Shown piece by piece: positions 16,343 through 24,509 of a stretch of 64,000 bases of DNA (its first letter is position 1; every line of letters starts with the position of its first letter). A program made the position numbers and the translations under genes. Source of the DNA: Phenylobacterium sp. RIFCSPHIGHO2_01_FULL_69_31 (lineage in GTDB: Bacteria; Pseudomonadota; Alphaproteobacteria; Caulobacterales; Caulobacteraceae); NCBI RefSeq assembly GCF_001824475.1, contig NZ_MHXN01000046.1, positions 106,947 through 170,946 on the forward strand, read 5' to 3'. Under the pieces are notes generated by a model that saw only the letters and a list, made by a program, of their open reading frames with translations, did no database searches and was not told where the DNA came from.

Positions 16343-17635
16343 ATGCCAGTGACCGACCGCCATGAGGCGCCGATGGTTTGCGAGAAGCCCTGCCTGGGCG
16401 CGGCCTGCTTGAAACGCGAGCTCATGTCGAGCACCTGTCGAGGACTCTCGCCCAAAACGTTGGCCGCCATCCTGGCCGCGTTCGATGAGGCGGCCTGCGG
16501 CCTGCGAAATGTCGACCTGTCGGACCTGCCAGGCATCTTGCGCAGCGTTCTGTTGAACGCCCGCGCCCGCGACTCCAAGACGGGCCTCTCGGACCTTGAG
16601 TATCACGTCGCGCGCATCGTCACGCGCAAGCTGTTCACCCAATACAACTTCGTCGAGGAGGCCGATCGCTTCCTGGCCGCCGCGGAAGCGGCGGTGGACC
16701 GGCTGACCTTGAACGAGAAATTCCTGGACGCTTTCGATCCTCGGCGCGCGGACCGGAAGGGCGAAAACGCCAGCCTCATCGGCTTCGTGGTCCAGCAAGT
16801 CTATTTCGGCGCGCGCGACATTCTGGACCGCGACCTCGGCCTGAAGCGGCCGCGCAAGGGCCAGCAGGGCAAGCAGGAAAATCGTGACAAGGGACCGCCC
16901 AACGGTGCGTCCCCGGGAACGGCTAGCCAGGCTCGCGCTGGCCCCGTCGAGGCCCCGCGCGGGCCCGACCCGCGCAATTCCCATATCCTCAGCGCCAGCC
17001 TCGACGAGATTCTGGACCCGCAGCTTCACACCGACCAGGCCGGAACCCCCGACGTCCGCGGCCGCGAAATCGATGGCAATCTGGAGCTGATCCCGCAGGA
17101 GGATGGCGGCCGGGTCGCTGCGCGTGATGGCGACGACGTTCCGGACCAGCCGGTGTCGCTCGATGAAGACTGTGCGGGCCGGCGTCGGCAAGCCCGATCC
17201 CGACAAGGCCGGGTCCTACGCCGACTGCTCCACCTCACACCAGCCAGCGTAGACGACACCAAGGTCCAAGCTCTGGCCGTCGTCGGTAAACTCGTATCCC
17301 TCGACCCGCTGTTCTTCCCAGAGGGCGAGGATGGCGTCTGCGACCGTCTAGTAGTCAAAGCGGCCGCTGGCCAGAAGAACGTCTCCCAATGGGCGACGCG
17401 ATACGTAACGCCTGTGATCGTGCAGGCCGCCATCACCGATCCCGCCTTCAAGGCGGACCTTCTTCGTCTCTGCGAGGAACTCGAAGAGCTCGAAGCCAGC
17501 TACAAGCGCCGCGATGACGCAAAGCCCAAACGGGCCAAAACCGGTCTCCGGCGCGACCCCACCAAGGCGTGGACCACCCTCGTCTTTCATCTTTTCGAGA
17601 CGACGTCGATCCGCAAAGCGCTCGAAGGCGCGTGA
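16343..17635 (+). CDS. Hypothetical protein, first gene of the cargo cassette
   Basis: A 430-residue protein I do not recognise. The N-terminal part (to about 180) is mostly helical and begins with a cysteine-containing stretch (CEKPCLGAAC). The middle, about residues 185-300, is low in hydrophobics and rich in Pro, Gly, Asp and Arg, so it is probably disordered. The last 130 residues are helical and charged. No membrane segment or signal peptide is seen. The ATG at 16343 is chosen for its upstream AGCGAGG; an in-frame TTG at 16271 has less support. It is 28 bases upstream of the bicupin-like gene and probably cotranscribed. A regulator or a scaffold is possible, but nothing in the sequence decides this. 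Confidence 0.6.
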   Translation: MPVTDRHEAPMVCEKPCLGAACLKRELMSSTCRGLSPKTLAAILAAFDEAACGLRNVDLSDLPGILRSVLLNARARDSKTGLSDLEYHVARIVTRKLFTQYNFVEEADRFLAAAEAAVDRLTLNEKFLDAFDPRRADRKGENASLIGFVVQQVYFGARDILDRDLGLKRPRKGQQGKQENRDKGPPNGASPGTASQARAGPVEAPRGPDPRNSHILSASLDEILDPQLHTDQAGTPDVRGREIDGNLELIPQEDGGRVAARDGDDVPDQPVSLDEDCAGRRRQARSRQGRVLRRLLHLTPASVDDTKVQALAVVGKLVSLDPLFFPEGEDGVCDRLVVKAAAGQKNVSQWATRYVTPVIVQAAITDPAFKADLLRLCEELEELEASYKRRDDAKPKRAKTGLRRDPTKAWTTLVFHLFETTSIRKALEGA

Positions 17636-17663
17636 CGGCACCGTCGGAACCGGAGAAAAAGCA

Positions 17664-19082
17664 ATGCCGAAGTTTAAAAAACACATCACGCCCCTCACAG
17701 GCGGCGAATATTCACTCCTCGAACTATTCATTGCCATGGATGTTTTGAACAGCGGGGACGACGACATCGAGGGCGCTGCCAGAACACTCATCAACACTGA
17801 TCATGGGCGTCGGGCCGGCAACGCCGTCGCACGTGTGGAGCTGCGGATGGACCGCCTCCGTCATACGACGGCTTCCGGGCGCGCGCAGCGCAAGCGCGAC
17901 CTCTTGACCGCCGAGGGCAGCGCAACGCCCGACACCGCGATGGCGGCGCCGGCGACTAAGGCGGTTAAGGAACCTTCGTGGACCAGCAAAAACCGCAAGG
18001 CGATGCTGCGGCCTTTCCCGACGGTCCAGCAGGTCATGCAGGAACGCGTCTGGATCTCGCCCATCGACAACTGGGCAGAACGAGACGGTGCCCGAGAGGG
18101 CCTTCACCGACCGACCTTCAGGGGTTTTCATTGGCGGGCCTTTGGACCTGAAGCCAAGGAACTCGCGCCCGAAACGCCGCTGAACGAGGCTTTCCTCATC
18201 GTTACGTCGGGCGAGGTCGACCTTTGGTCTGAAGGGCACAGCCCGACCCGTGTGTCGGCGAAAGACAGTGTGGCCATCGCCTGGATTGGCAACGCTAGCC
18301 GCCAGCCCTGGTTGCCGCAAACCTATCTCAAGGTGGCGGACGGCGGCGAAGCCCACGGCATGCTGTTCGCGATCGGCGAAGAAGGCGTTCCCCATTTGCC
18401 AGTCTCCAGGTCTCCTGCAGATGGTATCCGCTTCGCAACCGCGCGCAGTTGTGAGAAAGAAACCCATGATAAGATGAACTATAACCACGGCTGGAGACCA
18501 GCCCATTTCAATGTTTCAACCTCTCCGGGGTTGGATCGTTGGGCTAATCAACTCTTGCCGTTGTCGACGAACGAGCTCGACAACTATCCTCACCACAGCG
18601 CCATCCACTACGGCAATATGAAACTGATGGAGCTTGCGGGGTGGCGAAAGCTCCGCGAGGGCAAGACCCCACGCCGGCCGCGCACGCTGTTTCGCATCAT
18701 CCAGTTTCCGCCGCTCCGGGGCGACTATCGGATCGGCATGGCCACGCACAACGGTGTTGAGGCGATCATTGCGCTCAACGGCGCGATCGACACCTACATG
18801 TGTCCCATGGAGCGGCTGGAGTCCCAGGAGCCGCGTGGCGTCCAGTTGGCCGAACTGAAGCGCGACAAGGTCGACTACGAGCACGTGCATCTCAGCGCGG
18901 CTGGGAACGGGCGGCCTTCGGTGCTCATGCTGCGTCCGAGCCACCTGCACCACGCCGTCGTGGCCTGTCATGAGGAGGCGTTCGCCCTCCTTGTGGGCGC
19001 CGCGAACCTGGAATGGAAAGAGGGCTGGCTAGACCTGATCCAGCAGGACGAACTCAGTGAAGGAGCGCTGAACCGTGCCTAA
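17664..19082 (+). CDS. Bicupin-like protein
   Basis: A 472-residue protein of uncertain family. The N-terminal 130 residues are charged and include a linker rich in alanine and threonine. Two beta-rich stretches look like cupin barrels: one around 150-250 with EAFLIVTSGEVDLWSEG, and one around 350-450 with GVEAIIALNGAIDTYMC and a histidine-rich strand RPSHLHHAVVACHEEAF. The spacing suggests a double-barrel enzyme or binding protein, but the exact metal ligands cannot be fixed by eye. GGAG eight bases before the ATG supports the start. The stop overlaps the next gene by eight bases, so it works together with the radical SAM enzyme. Cupin assignment is tentative. Confidence 0.6.
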   Translation: MPKFKKHITPLTGGEYSLLELFIAMDVLNSGDDDIEGAARTLINTDHGRRAGNAVARVELRMDRLRHTTASGRAQRKRDLLTAEGSATPDTAMAAPATKAVKEPSWTSKNRKAMLRPFPTVQQVMQERVWISPIDNWAERDGAREGLHRPTFRGFHWRAFGPEAKELAPETPLNEAFLIVTSGEVDLWSEGHSPTRVSAKDSVAIAWIGNASRQPWLPQTYLKVADGGEAHGMLFAIGEEGVPHLPVSRSPADGIRFATARSCEKETHDKMNYNHGWRPAHFNVSTSPGLDRWANQLLPLSTNELDNYPHHSAIHYGNMKLMELAGWRKLREGKTPRRPRTLFRIIQFPPLRGDYRIGMATHNGVEAIIALNGAIDTYMCPMERLESQEPRGVQLAELKRDKVDYEHVHLSAAGNGRPSVLMLRPSHLHHAVVACHEEAFALLVGAANLEWKEGWLDLIQQDELSEGALNRA

Positions 19083-20520
19083 CACCTGTTCTCGCCGACG
19101 CGAGGACAGGAGCCATAGCCTCATTCCACGCGTCCGCGCGGGGCTCGGCGGCAGCCACACCGTGGTGACGTCGATCCCTCTCGATGCGCTGCGTCCAGCG
19201 ATGGACGCCGCCGCCTTCGCCCAACAATTGACCCCCGTGGAGGACCTTCACCTCTATTTTCACATCGCCTTCTGCGAGCACATCTGCGGCTTCTGCCACT
19301 ACGCCAAAACACACGCCGGCATCTCTGATGAGGGCGACGAGACCAAATCCTACATGCACGCGCTCACGGCCGAGATCGCCTCTCGGCGTGCGCTCATGGA
19401 GGCGTCGCAGGTCCGCAGCCTCTATGTGGGCGGCGGCACGCCAACGGTGCTACCCCCACAGGCGCTCGCGCAGTTCCTTTCGACTGTGTCCGGCCTTCGC
19501 CGCTCTGCCTCCGCGCCATTCTGCGTGGAGGCCAGCCCCCTAACGCTGGCGGCGCCGGATGGGCGAGAGAAGCTGCAGATCCTCAAGGCGCTTGGCGTCA
19601 CGCGCGTCAGCCTTGGGGTGCAATCCTTCTCGCGCGCGTTACTCGAACGCCACCGCGGACATGGGCCGGAGCTCCTGCACGACGTCTTTGCGAAGCTCGA
19701 TGACGCCGGCCTGGAGGTGAACATCGACCTGATGCAGGACCTCCCGGGGCAGACGGCCGACGACCTGCGAACCGATCTGTCCTGGATCGCCGACCTTCGG
19801 CCCTCCCAGGTGACTTGGTACATTCTTCGCTTCGACCGAGGGTCGTCGTGGGACAAGCTGCGCCGAGTGCGCGGCCTGCCGGGCGTTGCTACCGGCAGCC
19901 AAAGCATAGCGCGACGGCTCCAACTGTTCGATGCGATGGACCGACTGGGCTACGCCGCACATGGCGGCGGCAGGTTCCTGCGCGAGGCCTGTCACAGCGA
20001 CCGGTTCAAGGCCGTTCGCAATGGTTTGGACAGCACACTGCTGGGGTTCGGGGTCTCGGCCTACTCACACGGATGGGGCCACGCTTTTCGCAACATCCAC
20101 GAGACCAGCGCCCGCTCTGCGGCAAGGGCCTACGTGGCGCGCATCGAACGGGGCGACGACCCGATCGAGACCCGGCATGTGCTGACTGACGCCGATCGTA
20201 TCGCTGCACACCGGCTCGTCGCCATCCGCACGCGCCTGCCGCAGGCGTGCGTGGCGGGCGTCGACCCCGAAAGTCATCGGATCAGGACTCTCCTGGCCGT
20301 GCTCGCGGACGGCGGCATCGTCACGCTGGACGATGGCGATTGGCGGCTCACGCGCTACGGCCGAGCCCTCGAAGAAGAGGTCGCCTCCCTCTTCTACGCC
20401 CCGGACATTCGCAAGGCGCTGGCCGACGCCGGAGACTATTGGCCCGCGAACCAGCCTGGTCCGTGGCGCGAACTGCTTGCCCTCTCAGACCGTGAGGTGC
20501 GCGATGCACAAGTCGCTTGA
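19075..20520 (+). CDS. Radical SAM enzyme of the HemN/HemW-like group
   Basis: A 481-residue radical SAM protein. The cluster motif CEHICGFC (Cys67, Cys71, Cys74) sits in YFHIAFCEHICGFCHY, which matches the YxHxPFCxxxCxYCxF form of the HemN/HemW group. LYVGGGTPTVLP and SLGVQSFSRALLERHRGH follow as in that group, then VNIDLMQDLPGQT. A GTG start at 19075 follows an AAGGAG site. HemN-like enzymes include coproporphyrinogen oxidases, heme chaperones and natural-product methylases or cyclopropanases. The cassette contains no heme genes, so a biosynthetic role is more likely (inference). It overlaps the transporter gene by 17 bases. Confidence 0.85.
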   Translation: MPNTCSRRREDRSHSLIPRVRAGLGGSHTVVTSIPLDALRPAMDAAAFAQQLTPVEDLHLYFHIAFCEHICGFCHYAKTHAGISDEGDETKSYMHALTAEIASRRALMEASQVRSLYVGGGTPTVLPPQALAQFLSTVSGLRRSASAPFCVEASPLTLAAPDGREKLQILKALGVTRVSLGVQSFSRALLERHRGHGPELLHDVFAKLDDAGLEVNIDLMQDLPGQTADDLRTDLSWIADLRPSQVTWYILRFDRGSSWDKLRRVRGLPGVATGSQSIARRLQLFDAMDRLGYAAHGGGRFLREACHSDRFKAVRNGLDSTLLGFGVSAYSHGWGHAFRNIHETSARSAARAYVARIERGDDPIETRHVLTDADRIAAHRLVAIRTRLPQACVAGVDPESHRIRTLLAVLADGGIVTLDDGDWRLTRYGRALEEEVASLFYAPDIRKALADAGDYWPANQPGPWRELLALSDREVRDAQVA

Positions 20521-21976
20521 ACGTGGACTTGAAGCCGAACTCCGTCGCGATGCGCGCCCCGAACGCCTCCCCGAGCCGCCGCCTTTCCGGAGACTCGTGG
20601 GTCCGGGCGTAATTCTTATCGCCACCGCGGTTGGGTCAGGAGAAATCCTCTTCTGGCCAGGGATTGTCGCCAATTATGGCTTTCAGTTCGTCTGGCTGAT
20701 CCTGACAGCCCTGACGTGCCAATACGTCCTCAATACCGAGTTCGTCCGCTATACGCTGGCCACCGGCGAGCCCGTGGTTGCGGGCTATGTACGACTATGG
20801 CGCGGCTTCCGCTGGGTCTTCCTCGCGGCCACCATCCTCCCATGGGTATGGCCGGGATGGGCGACGGGCGGCGCCCAAGCTCTGCAATGGCTGTTTGGGG
20901 GTGAGGTTCGCTGGATTGCGGCGGCCTCCCTTGTGATCATTGGGCTCCTGCTCAGCAGCACCCGCCTCGTCTATCGCGCCTTGGAGACTGCCCAGGCCTG
21001 GATGATTGGCTATGTGTTGGTGGTCCTCGCCCTGGTCACGGCTTTGGTGGTCCGGCCTGACACGCTGGCAGTGGCGGCCGGCGGGCTTGCGCGGTCGCCT
21101 CTGCCGTTCCCTCCCGACCTGGCCCTTCCCACCTTGCTGGCGGCCCTAGTGTTCTGCGGCGCCGGCGGGACGATCAACCTCGCCACGTCAAACTGGGCGC
21201 GCGACAAGGGCTTTGGTCTTGCCGCGCACGCCTCCAAGATCGTGAACCCCCTGACCGGCGCAACACAGGCCACCGGAACGGCCCTGTTTCGCCTGACCGC
21301 CGAGCCAGGCCAGGCTGCTCTATGGCGCCGTTGGTGGGCGCTGGCGCGTCGCGAACAGCAGGTGACGTTCCTCCTGGGCGGGGCCTTCGGCCTCACCGCC
21401 CCGATGCTCATCGCCTACGCCATGGTGGGTGAGAAGGGGCTGGGCGTGGGACTCGACGCGGTCCGGGCACAGGCCCAGCAGCTCGGCGCACAATTCGGCG
21501 CCTGGTTGCAGGTGGGCTTCGTCATCGCGGTGGCGGCGATCTTCCTGACGAGCGCGCTCGGGGTGCTGGACCACGCTGCGCGTCTCGCCGCGAGCCTGCT
21601 CGCACAGCCGAAAGAACGGCTTGAGCCCGAGCCTGGCCGGTGGCGCACCGAGAGCGGTCTCTATTTCCTCGTGCTCTGGGGCCTGATCGCGGTCGGCCTG
21701 GTGATCCTGCTGGGCTTCAACGTCGCCGACCCGCCGGCCCTATTGACCATCGCCGGCGCCTTGTCGGGGATCGTCATGTTCGTCTACGCGGCGCTGACGT
21801 TGGTCCTGAATATCCGCATGCGCAGGGCGATGGACCGGATTGAGCCCGCGCTGGGGGGGGACAATCCCTTCCGGATGTCCTGGCCTCGGACCCTATTCCT
21901 GACAGTCGGCGTCGCCCTCTACGGGGCGCTGTCCATCGCGGTTATCCAGGACGCACTGGCTAAGGCAGCGGCTTAG
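20504..21976 (+). CDS. Nramp-related membrane transporter without metal-binding motifs
   Basis: A 490-residue protein with about eleven membrane helices and the Nramp/LeuT-like layout. TM1 starts GPGVILIATAVGSGEILF: the DPGN metal-binding motif of true Nramp is GSGE here. The TM6 motif normally containing MPH reads GAGGTINLATSNW. Asp, Asn and Met that bind Mn2+/Fe2+ are therefore absent, so the substrate is probably not a transition metal; in this setting a small organic product or precursor is a fair guess. The ATG at 20504 lies inside the end of the radical SAM gene, showing tight coupling. A strong hairpin follows 12 bases after the stop. Confidence 0.85.
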   Translation: MHKSLERGLEAELRRDARPERLPEPPPFRRLVGPGVILIATAVGSGEILFWPGIVANYGFQFVWLILTALTCQYVLNTEFVRYTLATGEPVVAGYVRLWRGFRWVFLAATILPWVWPGWATGGAQALQWLFGGEVRWIAAASLVIIGLLLSSTRLVYRALETAQAWMIGYVLVVLALVTALVVRPDTLAVAAGGLARSPLPFPPDLALPTLLAALVFCGAGGTINLATSNWARDKGFGLAAHASKIVNPLTGATQATGTALFRLTAEPGQAALWRRWWALARREQQVTFLLGGAFGLTAPMLIAYAMVGEKGLGVGLDAVRAQAQQLGAQFGAWLQVGFVIAVAAIFLTSALGVLDHAARLAASLLAQPKERLEPEPGRWRTESGLYFLVLWGLIAVGLVILLGFNVADPPALLTIAGALSGIVMFVYAALTLVLNIRMRRAMDRIEPALGGDNPFRMSWPRTLFLTVGVALYGALSIAVIQDALAKAAA

Positions 21977-21981
21977 ACGAC

Positions 21982-22013
21982 AAAAAAGGGAGGCGGCCTT
22001 TCGGCCGCCTCCC
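21982..22013 (-). terminator. Intrinsic terminator between convergent genes
   Basis: A perfect 11-bp stem GGGAGGCGGCC / GGCCGCCTCCC with a four-base loop lies between the convergent transporter and AlaX genes. On the minus strand it is followed by six T residues, a classic intrinsic terminator for the AlaX transcript. On the plus strand there is no T run, but the hairpin may still end the transporter message. Confidence 0.85.
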
Positions 22014-22034
22014 TCGTCCTCTTCAAAATTTCAC

Positions 22035-22757
22035 CTACATCAGCGTCGCCGTCACCCGCGTGATTCCGATGCCCTTACGCTTGCGCTTCAGCGTCATGGT
22101 CCCGAGTTCGCCAGCGTTGCGGCAGTGGGTGCCCCCACACTCGATGGGCGCCATATCGGGGTAGATCCACTCGAAGATCTCCGCGTGCACGCCGTTGCGG
22201 CGCATCTCGATGGATCCGCCCTCCCGGATCTTGGCGTTCGCCCAGCCCTCTGCCGCCTCGACGGCCTCGGGCGTTAGGTCCGCGCCGAAGTCCATGCGCG
22301 AGCCTTCCGGGTGAATGTGGCAGCCGCGTGAGGGCAGCTCGCCGACCTCGCCGCCCCAGAGCGTCTGCAGGCCGGCGTACATGAAGTGGCAGGCGGTGTG
22401 GTTGCGCATGTTCGCGTAGCGACGCGCCCAGTCGATTTGCATGCTGACCGTCTCGCCCGCCCGGAAGGGCGTGGGCGCCGCGAGGCGATGGACGATGAAG
22501 GCGCCGACCGAGATCGGCGGCTTCTCGAGAAGGCGGCCGCCGCGATACTGAGCGTCTTCGACCGCCAGGCCGTTGATGAACCCGTGGTCGGGCTCTTGGC
22601 CGCCGGACTCCGCGTAGAACAGGGTCTGGTCGAGAACGACAAAGGGGCCGTGCGCCCAGAGCACTTCCGCCTCGGCGACGCGTAGGTAGGGGTCGTCATG
22701 GAAGAGGCGCTTGGTCGCCGGCAGCGCCGGGCAGGAAAGCTCGTCAAAGGCATCCAT
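22035..22757 (-). CDS. AlaX-type alanyl-tRNA editing protein
   Basis: A 240-residue free-standing editing domain related to the C-terminal domain of alanyl-tRNA synthetase. These proteins remove serine, glycine or other wrong amino acids from tRNA-Ala. All zinc-site motifs are present: HTACH (His120, His124) and CGGTH (Cys207, His211). The N-terminal FYAESGGQEPDHG is the usual GGGQ-like loop. No aminoacylation or anticodon-binding domain is present. It lies in a cargo cassette with synthesis-type enzymes, so it may guard against an amino acid analogue made by them (inference). A terminator hairpin stands between it and the upstream oxygenase gene. Confidence 0.88.
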   Translation of the reverse strand: MDAFDELSCPALPATKRLFHDDPYLRVAEAEVLWAHGPFVVLDQTLFYAESGGQEPDHGFINGLAVEDAQYRGGRLLEKPPISVGAFIVHRLAAPTPFRAGETVSMQIDWARRYANMRNHTACHFMYAGLQTLWGGEVGELPSRGCHIHPEGSRMDFGADLTPEAVEAAEGWANAKIREGGSIEMRRNGVHAEIFEWIYPDMAPIECGGTHCRNAGELGTMTLKRKRKGIGITRVTATLM

Positions 22758-22782
22758 GGTCAGTCTCCGGTTGAGGGTGACG

Positions 22783-22818
22783 AAAAAGAGGGCGGGACGG
22801 CCTTGGGCCGTCCCGCCC
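22783..22818 (-). terminator. Intrinsic terminator or attenuator between oxygenase and AlaX genes
   Basis: A perfect 13-bp stem GGGCGGGACGGCC / GGCCGTCCCGCCC with a three-base loop begins six bases after the oxygenase stop. On the minus strand it is followed by CTCTTTTTC. Only 25 bases separate it from the AlaX start, too little for a full promoter, so AlaX probably depends on read-through. Confidence 0.8.
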
Positions 22819-22823
22819 GGGCT

Positions 22824-23705
22824 TCAGGCCCAGCAGAGGGCGGTGTCGCCGCAGCGGCCCACGAAGAAATTGCCGATCAGGCGGTCGGCGATCTGGCCAT
22901 CGCCGATCAGCACGCCGTGGGCGTAGCTGCCGTCGATCACCGCCACGTCGCCGGTGGCGACGGGGAGGACGATATGCGGCCGGTGCAGGATTTCCTGCTC
23001 GTCGTAGGGATAGCCGCTGCGCTCGACGCCGCGATCGCGGCGTTCCTCGTCCGTGGGCTGCCAGCCGCTGACGACCAGCTGACCCGAGCCCGGCCGCGAG
23101 CTGAAGTAAACGTTCACGGCCACGACCTGTTCGACCTTGGAGATTTCCCAGTCGGGGTAGCCCTTGGTCTGGGCGAGGTCGTCATGAGGGCTCAGCAGCC
23201 AGCGCTGGTTGGACCGGTCCGCACTCCAGTTGATGAGGCGCGCCATCGGGGCCGTCTCACCGTCATAGACCAGCGGGCGGAAGGTCATGCCGCGGTCGCG
23301 GAACCCGCGACCGAGGTCGCGCATCAAACCAAAGAACGCGCCGTCGCGGCCGCCCAGGATCTTTTGGAGCGGCCCGGCGGCCTCCGACGCCTGGCGCATG
23401 TAGTCTTCGGGCGACTTGCCGTACTGCGTGGCGCCGATTTCGTCGCCGGGCACGCCGTCGACGCGCGAGATGCGGGCGTCCGAGAGTGCAAACGCCGCGC
23501 GCACTTCATTGCAGTAGTCGGGCTCGAACGACCGCGGCGCCAGGCTGGCGCGGGTGCGGCCATCCCAGACGTCGAAGAAGGCGGTCGTTGGCTGGTTCGA
23601 CTGGGTGAGGCGGAGGTCCTCGGACCGGCCGTCCAGCAGATACGGGTCGTACCCGCGGGGGTCACAGATGTTGCCTACAAAGGCTTCGTGGACCTGAAAG
23701 GTCAT
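22824..23705 (-). CDS. Fe(II)/2-oxoglutarate-dependent oxygenase
   Basis: A 293-residue protein with the facial triad of this superfamily: His174 and Asp176 in SPHDDL, His263 in DGSYAHGV, and an arginine 12 residues later (Arg275) that would bind 2-oxoglutarate. The surrounding pattern, with VVAVNVYFSS, GQLVVSGWQP and GDVAVIDGSYAHGV, resembles enzymes that act on free amino acids, including the relatives of the lysine halogenase BesD. Unlike halogenases, the aspartate is kept, so hydroxylation or another oxidation is expected. It is the first gene on the minus side of the cassette. Substrate is not known. Confidence 0.75.
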   Translation of the reverse strand: MTFQVHEAFVGNICDPRGYDPYLLDGRSEDLRLTQSNQPTTAFFDVWDGRTRASLAPRSFEPDYCNEVRAAFALSDARISRVDGVPGDEIGATQYGKSPEDYMRQASEAAGPLQKILGGRDGAFFGLMRDLGRGFRDRGMTFRPLVYDGETAPMARLINWSADRSNQRWLLSPHDDLAQTKGYPDWEISKVEQVVAVNVYFSSRPGSGQLVVSGWQPTDEERRDRGVERSGYPYDEQEILHRPHIVLPVATGDVAVIDGSYAHGVLIGDGQIADRLIGNFFVGRCGDTALCWA

Positions 23706-23904
23706 GCAAGAGTCCTCTTGAAAGGCGCGCGCCTACAGGCCTCGAAAAGAGTTCGGCGCGACGCATCATGCGGAGGAGCCGGGGTGTCCTGGGGCGCCGC
23801 ACAGTTTGCGGCCGACCCCCATCCGGGGCTGCATCAAGGCTTTTAGCGCAAAGCCTCGCCCGCGATATTTAGGTTCGTGTGGGACCGGCTAGGGGGGTGA
23901 CGCC

Positions 23905-24447
23905 AGGGCTCAAGACGTACTCGAACCGGCCGCATCGACAGGCAGGGTCGCGAGCTCGGAGATCGCGTGAAGCTCGCTCAGGTACTCGGGCTTGTGCTGC
24001 GCCAGCACCGGACGATCTGGGCGTTGCCGAGCAGCCGGGTGGGGGTCGTCGAGACCAGGCTTCTTGGCGATTAGTCGCTGCGGATCCGCCTCCTTGCGAA
24101 ACATCTGCACCAGCTGCTCACCCGTCGCGCGCTGGCGCGGCCCGGTTCGTCCGAACCGGGACCTGGTCAAGGCCTCCGCGGCGCGCCCGCCGCTCGAGGA
24201 GACGACGAACGTTCTCGATGATCTTGCCTTGATCTTGCCCTGGGCGTACGCCTCGGCCAGCGCATGCTGGACGCCCGCGTCGACGCTTCTGACGATGGTC
24301 GTCGCCAGGCTGAGCCGGGATCAGACGATTCTCCGCGTCTGTGATCAGCCGCTCCTCGCCCTTCTCAAGCAGTCCCACGATCATGTTCACCCAGGACGGG
24401 GTGACACCAATCTTCTGAGCGACTTCCTCATCGTTGTAGCGACCTAG
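23905..24447 (-). pseudogene. Scarred ParB/RepB-like remnant
   Basis: The minus strand contains pieces of both ParB-like genes found intact at 40418-42255. From 24447 down to about 24045 it matches the middle of the second gene (VNMIVGLLEKGEERLIT, RRLLERRARRGGL, GEQLVQMFRKEAD), with frame breaks around 24310 and 24170. Near 24040 it jumps to the last 40 residues of the first gene (LAQHKPEYLSE-HAI-ELATLPV). The joint corresponds to a deletion of close to one kilobase. Many substitutions separate it from the intact copies, so it is an older or related version, not a recent duplication. Confidence 0.85.
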
Positions 24448-24509
24448 GAAGGGCCCTTGTTTAGCTGACCCCGACGCAACCGAAAGCTTCGCGCGAGATT
24501 CAAAGCATG

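Noticed and set aside
18250..18477. Short plus-strand frame within the bicupin-like gene
   Set aside because: Off-frame shadow with no ribosome site.
20504..21976. Manganese/iron transporter MntH
   Set aside because: Both metal-binding motifs of Nramp are replaced.
22035..22757. Fragment of an alanyl-tRNA synthetase gene
   Set aside because: The frame is complete with its own start, ribosome site region and terminator, and matches free-standing AlaX proteins in size.
22824..23705. Oxygenase as an amino acid halogenase
   Set aside because: The iron-binding aspartate is present (HxD); halogenases of this type have glycine or alanine at this place.
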